In this document: piece by piece, positions 17,307-26,300 of the stretch | Layout of the letters: every line of letters starts with the position of its first letter | Numbering within the stretch: the first letter of the stretch is position 1 | Source: Candidatus Hydrogenedens sp. | GTDB lineage: Bacteria > Hydrogenedentota > Hydrogenedentia > Hydrogenedentales > JAEUWI01 | Reading direction: 5' to 3' | Length of the DNA: 64,000 nucleotides | NCBI GenBank assembly: GCA_016125095.1 | Contig: WGMK01000027.1 | Coordinates: forward strand, 45,866-109,865 | The notes under the pieces: generated by a model | The model's input: only the letters and a program-made list of their open reading frames with translations | Told to the model about the DNA's origin: nothing | The model's database searches: none | Translations under genes and position numbers: made by a program

Positions 17307-20300
17307 CTAGTCTTCGTCCAGATGCACCGGGCGGATGCGCGCGCCCGCCGGCTTGCGCCGGCTTGCGGCCAGCAGCGCCCCGGCAACCAGCGCGATGACC
17401 GCGAGATCGCCGGCGCCGCTTCCGGTGCCGCCCTGCTGCGGCGCGCAGCCGAAGAAGCTCGACTTGCCGCGCGTCGGATCGTTGCTGTAGTTAAAGCCGT
17501 CGATCAGGATATCGAGCTTCCCTGAACCCGTATCCTGCACGGTGACATCGAGCGGACCTGTATTGGGCAGGCCGCCCGCCGGGAATCCTACGGTGATACT
17601 GGTGCCGTTCGGCGACGCCGAAATCACGGGCATCCGCGTGTTGTCGAACATCACGCGCGCGTTCTCGGGGGTCGGCAGGTTGCGGCCGGTAATCGTAACC
17701 GGGAAGGCGTTCTCGTCTCCGCTCGCCGGGGTCACGCCGGTGATATCCGGGGTGCCGTCGGGTCCGACACTGCCCAGGGTGAACAGGTCGGAGCGGCTGG
17801 TCTCCTTGCCGGTGGACGTATTGCGCACGATAATGACGATCGGCTCGATCGGCGCAACATCGCCCGTCGAGAGCGCAAGGTCAATCGTATCGCCATTCGA
17901 TGAGAGCACATCGACGTTGAAGCCGCTGATGACGACGCTGGGATTGCTGCCGAAGTTCTTGCCGAACACCACCACGTTGAAGGGCTGTCCGGGCAGGGTC
18001 GAACCAGGCAGGGTCGTCTCGCTCGCGCTCTCGATGATAACGCGGTTCGGATCATTGGCCGGCGTGTTCGCCGTGATTACGCCCGTGCGCTTTTTCGCCG
18101 AGGTGTGCGAGCGCACCCAGCTGAAGCCGCTGTTGTCGGCCTTCTGTCCGGCGCGCTTGCCGTCGAAGTAGTACTCGACCAGCGGCTGCTTCGAATAGGA
18201 GATGAAGCCGAGGCCGCGCGTAGCCCACGGGAATTCGCGGAACTTCGTGAAGTCGTTACGCGATTCCGAGGTCAGTCGCGCCCAGGTGTCTGGATCCGGC
18301 TCGGTCGGGGTGTTCGGGCCCCACGACACGATACCCATGCGCAGGTTGTCGTCCTTCGCCATGCGATCCGACGCGCGGATAACGATGAAGAAGTCCGGCC
18401 CGAATTCGGGATCCGACGTGCCGGTGCCGAAGGTATCGTAGATCCACTGGCGATTGCGCTGCTGATCGCGGCGCAGCACCGGAATATCGTCGGTACCCGG
18501 GCTCGAGAACACGAACTTGACCTGCAGGTCTTCGCCGGCTTGGCCGACGAACGCCGGCGGCGCGTCGAGCGGCACCGGAATATCGATGTCCGCATCGAAG
18601 ATGCCGTTCTTGTTGTTCGGGTTGTTGTCGTTGTCACGGTAGAGCGCGATGCCGCTGATCTCTTGATCGAGCGCCAGCGGAAGCAAATCGTTGAACGGAT
18701 TGAACTCCGCATCGGTGCCTTCGTTGTACAGCTCGACTACCATCTCCTCGAAGAAGCTGGGATTGCGGACGATACGCCACGAGCCTTCGGCGGGTTTGCC
18801 CGCGAACAGGGTCAGGTTGTTCGCGGAGTTCGCGGTAATTTCGAAGCTCTCGAAGTTGCTGTCGATGAGCACATCGCCCGCGAAGGCATTCAGCGCCCAT
18901 GTCGCGCCATCCACCGTGAACGAACCCTCGGCCGCCGTGCCTCGGACACCGCTGGCCACCGTGCCCTTCGCTCGGGTCTGGTTGGTGGACATGTCGAGAC
19001 CGAAGACCGGAAGCGCCGGGCCGCCGATGGTGATGACCTGGTTCTGGTTGGTGAGATCCTGCACCTTCACCGGCACGTTCACCACCAGCGTGTCGTGGCC
19101 GTAGAAGTCCTGCACCGGATCTTCATCCGGGTTGGACTTCACGAATGCGCCAGGGCTGGTGTTGAACTGCGGGAAGAACTGGATGCCGGCCCGTCGCTCA
19201 TTCTCGGCGCGTTGCGGAAGTGTGGCGGGGATGACGGCGCGGATCGGTTCGAAGCGCTGCGCCTTGTCGCTGGTGCGCATGGTGATAAACAGGTCGTCGC
19301 CGCCCGCCTCCAGCAAGGGATCGAGGTCCTTCTGCTGGCTCTCGCCCGAAGTGCGGTTGATCTCGGCGCGGTACGGCACTTGGATGCCGTTGTCCTTGCT
19401 GAAGTCGAGCACGCCGCAGGTGATGAGGCTGAAGATGGTACCGAAGCCGCCCGTGGGCGTGTCGTTCCGCGGCAGCGGCCACAGGGTGCGTGGCGTCAGG
19501 TCGGCCACCCACGCCTTGTCTGCGTCATCGACCAGGCCATCGCCGTTCATGTCGTCGGGCGCGCCGTCGCCATCGAGGTCGATCAGTTCGGGCGCACTCT
19601 GCCAGCGCAGGTCTTGCAGCGGCACAATGCGGTCGAAGGTGATCAACGACGTCAGGCCGTCGGCGTAGCTGTCGAAGATACTCGTATTCGCGAAAACGCC
19701 GTTGGCGTCGGTATCTTCCCAGAGCAGCACGCCGGACGCGCGGCTTTCACCCGTGGGGTCGAGCGGCTCGAGGTCGCTCGGGCGGAAGTCCGGACCCCAG
19801 AATGCCACGGACACGCGGCCGATGGTCTGGTTCTGGTTCAGGTTGACCACTGGGTCGTTCGTGCCGACCGTGTTGATGCCCAGCACCGCGGTGTGGGCGC
19901 TCTGCACATCCACTTTCTGCGTAAGCAGGCGGGCCTGGTTGTCTGCGTCCGCCCAGTCGCTGGCGCGCTGGTACTCTTCGGGACGCTGAATGCCCGGCCA
20001 CGTCGTGTAATCCGGAAGCAGGGGCTGCACTGGCGGATTCGGGAAGGCCTGCGAACGCGGACCGCGCGGCGGAACGTCGCCATTGTCGATACGCCTGCTG
20101 AAGAAGGGCGCCGTCTCGTAGGCAAACTGGCCGTTGCTGTTGGTCTCGTCGAAGGTGAACGAGATAGTACCGACCGGCGGGCCGAAGTCGAACTGCTGGC
20201 CGCCGAAGAAGCGCCAACGCGTGACGCCGGCGCCGTGGCCGTTCAGGAACTTCGCCTGGTTAAGCCCGAAGGGATCCGTCCACAGCATGAAGTCGGTGGG

Positions 20301-23300
20301 ATCGGCGAAGGAATTCGCGTAGCCCAGGCAGATGCTTTCGGAGAACGGTCCAAAGCCGAAGAAGATATCGGTCTCGTTACGGTAATTCGAGTCGCTCTGA
20401 TACGTCAGCGCGAGGTCGTGTACGTCGAGGCCGACGCGCGAGGGCTTGGCCGCGAGGGGGCTGAGGGTGCGCTCGGGCCACCACGGCTCCTCGTCGAGCC
20501 AGCGGGGGTCGTCCTGCCAGCGGCTGTAGATAGTGAAGCCGTCGGTAGCCAGGCCGATCGGGGGAATCATGCTGTCTACATAAATGCCGCCCGTAAGCGA
20601 ACCCGTCGTCGCGTCGAAACGGCGCGGCTCGATGAACGCGCGGAAGTCGGCGCCCGCAGAGATGCCGCCGCCGTCGCCCGGCTTGAGCGACACGTCCTGG
20701 AAACCGCTGTCGGCGCGGACCGTGACGAAGTAGTCGAATTTCACTTCCGATGCGGAATTGAAGGCGAGCTCCGTGAACGTATCCGGAACGGGATCGAGGT
20801 AGCCGGTGAAATTGTCTTCCTCGCTATCCGGACGGCGCTCGCCATCGAAGAAGCGCAGGGTGATGCGCCACCACGGATCGCCGCCGCCGGGCGGGAATGG
20901 CACATACTCCCACGGTCCGACGGCCGCGGTGAAATCGGGGAATAGCGGACGGTCGCCGGGGAAGTCCACGCCATTGGTCGTAGCATTCGGTTCGGCCGGA
21001 TCGAAGCCGCCGTCGCCGTTGGTGTCGCTCCACACCCAGACGCCGTTGTAGGTCACGTCGTCGGCGAAGGCGGGCTCGTAGATGTCCCACACGCGATCGG
21101 TCATCGAGTCGAGGCCATCGCGCGGATCGAAGCCGCCGTTACCGGCCGGCCCGAAAGGATCCGCACCGACGTCAGTCAGCACGAGGTTCACCTCGCGAAG
21201 CTGCACGTGGTCCTCGACGATGATGCCGCGCGAGCCGAGCACCGGATCGAAGAAATCGAAATGCTCGGCGTAACCGGCGTGCATGTTCATCGCAATCACC
21301 GGCACCCATTGCTCGAGCGCGACAAGCTGACGGAGCTCGAGGTATTCGCCGGAATTCAGGTCGAGCAGCTGATCGATGCTACTCCACTTGGGACGCGTGT
21401 ATTCCGCGAGCGGCGTGTAGAGGTAGCCCGGGTGGTTCCAGAAGTTGTACGGGGCGCCAATCGCCGCAGAGTTGCCGCCGATCTGGATGTTGCTGAACTG
21501 GTCGCCGGTCGTGTCGAACACGGTGAAGGCGGACGAGTAGGCTTGGTCATCGGAGAGTGGCCCCTCGGCGAAGTCCGGCGAGTAGCTGTCGATGGCGGCA
21601 CCTTCCTCGTCTACCGGGAAGCTGCCGGTGCGCGGATCGATCATCTGCGCATCGATAACGTCGATACCCATCGTGAGCTGGCTGCGCCACGTAGCAGAGG
21701 TGCGCACCGCGAGGATGTAGGAATTGCCGGAGATCGAGGTATCCGTGTCGGGCGCCGATTCAAGCAGGTAATCGGGTTCGGCCGCCGTACCACGCCCGAT
21801 GAAGTTCAGCCGGTACAGCAGTGAGCTTCCGGTTTCGGTGACGGTGCCGATGGGTGCGCCATCGTTGTCGAAGGTGTACAGCAGGAAGTCATCCTGAAGA
21901 TTCAGGTTGTTGTTCTCCGCGCTGTCGTCGTTAAAGCCTTCCTGGAAAATACCGAACTCCAGAATGTCGGAGACTTCCGGCGCGCCAAGATTGGCAAGGC
22001 CCCAGGCATCGGGGTCGCGCGTGTCGGGACGCAGCTCGAAGGTGAGCGTGCGCAGGATGCGCGGCGCGAAGTCGTCCTCTCCATAGCCCATGGTGAAGTT
22101 CGCCAGCGGCATCCAGTCGTGCAGCGGCATCAACGCTTCCTTGTCGGGGATCAGCGTCGTGACGGTGAAGTCGGAGGCGGGCGTATCGGTGCCACCGGTT
22201 CCGCCCTCGCCGTCGCCTTCGCCCTCGGTACCGCTTCCCGGGCAGCCGATGCACGGGCGTACCGTGATGTAGTTCGTCAACTGGCACGTTGCCACTTCCG
22301 ACACCTGGGTGACCGGGTTCAGGAAGGTGACCTCAAGGGTGACCGTGTAGAAGCCCTGCTGCGTGTAGCGATGCACCAAGGGGTTCTCGTCGGTCGCGCG
22401 CGTGGTGGTAGTCACCTGCGTGCCATCGCCGAAGTCCCAGAAATACTGGGTGGCCACGAGCGAGCTGCTGCCCTTCGAGCGGTCGACGAATTCCACGTCG
22501 AGCCCCGGCGCCAGGGCGCCATCGGGATCCGGCGTGATATTGCCATCGGTCGGTGACGCGATGAAGTCGGCATACGGCACCGAAGTGATTTCGATGTAAT
22601 CGACCTTGGTCTTCGTATCGGACACGCCCAGCGTATCGCGCACGGTGACGCTGACGGTGTATACGCCGCGCGCCGCGTACGAGTGCGCGGGATTGCGCGC
22701 GGTGCTGGTTTCACCGTCGCCGAAGTTCCACTCGATCGCCGCCACCGTGCTGTCGGTAATCAGGGTGAAGTTGACAGGCTGCCCGACTTCCTGGCGGTTG
22801 CGGTCGGCCGTGAAGTCGATTTCGGGCGCCGCGAGCGAAGTAATCGGCAGGGCGTTCGCGCCGGAAACTGCCGGATTCGAGCGCACCCAGTAGCGGATGT
22901 CCTTGTCGTCCTGGCTGGTATCGGGCTCTTGCCGTGCAGCCAGCCGGTCTTCCACGTGGTCCCAGCCCCAGTAGTATTCCACGGGCGGATTTTGGAAGAA
23001 CGTGATGAAGCCAAGGCCGCGGTTGCCCCACGGGAACTCGTCGAAGATATCGAATTCGTCGCTGCGCTGACCGGGCAACTGCGTGGCGGCCAGAGAGGGC
23101 GTGAAGTTGTCCGGATCGGGCAGCGAGGGCGTATCGGGACCCCACGAGCTGATGCCCACGCGGAAATCGTCGCCCGCCGACATCGCGCGCGACGTGCGCA
23201 GCACCACGAAGAAGTCGGAACCGGTGTTGGGGTCGCGGCTGCCGAGACCGAAGGTCTGCGGAATCCACTGGCGGTTGCGCGCCTGTGCTTCGTAGTCGAT

Positions 23301-26300
23301 GCTGGTGCGGCCCTGGAAGTCATCCGTGCCAGGCGTACTGAACACGAACTTGACCTGATACTGCGGCTCGCCGGGCACGCCGATGAATACGGGCGGCGCA
23401 TCGAGCTTGAGCGGCAGATCGACGTATCCGGTGATGACGCCGGTGACCGGGTCGCGCAGGGGCGGATCGAACACGCCATTCGTGTTGTTCGGGTGGAAGT
23501 CGTTATCGCGATAGAGCGACACGCCGCTGAACTCGTCGTTCGCGGGGTCCTCGAAGTTGAGCGGCAACAGATCCTTCTGCGGATCGAACTGGCCATCCAG
23601 CCCGGTGTCGTCGAATTCGACGACCACGTGCTCGAGGAAGGTCGGATCTTTCACCACGAACCAGGCAGCGCCCGTACGCGGCGCGCCGGCGCGCAGCGCA
23701 AGATCGTTGCCGGATACGCCCGTGATTTCGAAGGAGTCATAGCGCGATTCGAAGCCCGAGGTACCCGGTTCGCTCGGGGCGATGAGGTACAGGCCGATGG
23801 CTTCGTCGGTCCAGCCGCCGTCGTAGTAAGCGGCGGGCGGCGTGGTTGTAAAGCCGGCCGTGGTATAGCCCGTGGCAATCTGGCTGCCGGTAGATCCAGC
23901 GCCGATGAGCTTCGCAGGCTGATTCGCCGACACGTCGATACCCAGCACCGAGACCGCGCCGCTGCCCGGTTCGATGACCGGAGCAGCAACACCCGTGGCC
24001 GGGATAAGCGTGGAGACCAAATCGACAATGCGCGCCGGCACCGAGACATCGAGCATGTCGTGGCCGGTGAAGCTCTGGACAGCGCCTTCTTCGGGGTCGG
24101 TCTTCACGAATGTTTGCACGACGGGGTACGTAACGGGCGACATTTCGACGCCCGCGACCTGTTCTGAAACAGGCGTACGGTTCGGCAGCTTCGAGGGGAC
24201 AACGGCGCGGAATTGCTCGTGCGCGCCAATCGTCGTGGAGGTACGGACCACCACAAACAGGTCGTCGCCGACGTTACCGGTATTCGGCAGCGCTTTCGGG
24301 TCGGAGATGAACTCGCTGATTTCCTCGTCCTTCGGCGTCACGAGCGAAATGCTGTCGGACGGCAGATCGGACTTGGCGTTCTTCAGGCCGATATCGGCCC
24401 GGATCGGATCGGTAAACGGCACGGTCCAGCGGGTCGCCGGCTGCACACGCAGCACCCAGGCGGTATCCAATAGGCCGTCGTAGTCCGGGTTGTCCAGGTT
24501 GGCTTCGCGGTCGGCCTCGGTGAACGCCTTGATGCCGTCGCCGCTGAGGTCTTCCGGAATGAAATCGCCATCGAGGTCGATGGGTTCCGGTGCCACACTC
24601 CATTCGAGACTGCCCGGTTCGAGCGGCACAATACGGTCGCCGGAGGCCAGCGTATCACCCGTAACCGGGTTCAGCACGGGACCATCGTAGACGCCGTTTT
24701 GGTTGGAATCTTCATAGAGCAGCACGCCGGAGGAGATTAGCGTTCCATCCGGATCCAGCTTGGCGAGATCGCCGGGGCTGAAAGTCGGACCCCAGAACGC
24801 AACGGTGACGCTGTTCAGGCCGATCGTCTCGGTGTTGTTGACGTTGTTGTCGTTCACGCCGGCGAGGTTGATGCCCAGCATCGCCGTGGGCACGGAATTG
24901 TACTCGACATGCTGATGCAGGAGTCGTGCCGCGCGCGTACCGCCATCGTCGGCAAGCCCGGCCGGGTAGTCCTGCATGCGAATGTATTGACCACGCGCCA
25001 AGGCATCGGTTACGACAGCCCAAGCGCCGCGGCGGACGGCGAAGTTCTCGCCAATCGGAACGCCGAAGGGATAGTCCGAAACATCCATGTCGTTCGAATT
25101 GAAGCGGAAGCCGCGGTCCAGGTAGGCCGCGTGTCCGTGATCGAGTGTAAAGCGGTTGCCGCTCACGGCGGTAATCTGGAACTTCGCGCCGTTGCGGTCG
25201 ATAAGCCACATGCCCGGGGTGACCTGTGCGCAGTTCGAGCAGTCCTCGGCTACGTAGACGTACTCGTCGTCCTCGTACGAGGCCTCGCTTTCATTGGTCG
25301 GGGTCGCAAGGTAGGGCTCGTTGGCCAGGGCGCCCTCGCTGGCGAGGAAGCAATAGCTCTCCTGGCCGAACGCCACGGCACCCTGCACGATCGGGGCGTT
25401 TTCGATGCGCGGCAGACGCGGCTGTTCCGGCGGATTCGGGAAATAGAGCGAACGCGGATCGCGCAGGTCGGCGAAGGGCGCATCGCCATCGCGGTAGAAC
25501 GGCACGGTCTCGAAGGGATAATTCACGGTGTCGAGCAAGTCATCGGGACCGAATACGAGGTCGCCGATGATGAAAGGCGTATTCCAGCGCCAGAAGCGGA
25601 GCTCGAGCAGCCCGAAGAAATCCTGCTGCAGACCATTGCCGATGTCGAGCGCCGGGAAGAAGATCACGGGCGGATCCTGCAGCGCGGCGAAATTGAAGGC
25701 GCCTTGGATCTCGCGGAATGGCGTAATTTTGCCATAGCGGTTGTCGGTGTTGTAGGTGAGCACCAGGTCGTGCACGTCGATACCGACCTTCACCGGCTTG
25801 TTGGTATCGCGGTTGGAGCTACGCTCGTTCCAGTACGGCTGCGGCAGCACCACTTCCGATGCCTGGTCGAAGTCGTCTATGGTCGGGCAGGGGACTACGC
25901 CTTCCGGACAGATCTGGTCCTGCCGGGGATCATCCTGAAAGTACGGCAGTCGGCTCTCGATATAGACGTTGCCGTTCGTGATCTGACGCAGCTTGCCCAA
26001 GTGCTGCACGCTCATCCGCATGCCGCCGTCCCAGTGGCCGTCTTCTTCCGGGTTCCAGCGGCGCGGCTCGATGAAAGCGCGCATGTCGGCCCCAAGCGCG
26101 AGCGCCGTGCCGTCGCCGGTGACTCCGCTCGAGTCGCGGAAGCCGCTGTCGGCGCGCATGGTGATGAAGTAATCCGGCACCGGAGGGCCGTCCGGGAAGA
26201 AATCCGGAATGGCTTCCATGATGCCGTTGCCATTGGTGTTGTCTCGGGGTCCCGGACGCGCGCCCCCGGTGTATACCATCTTCACGCGCCACCAGGGGTC

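Noticed and set aside
18105..20945. 946-codon plus-strand open frame
   Set aside because: Antisense to the giant PKD protein. Composition is Arg/Ala/Val/Asp-rich without domains; the minus frame has repeated, meaningful motifs.
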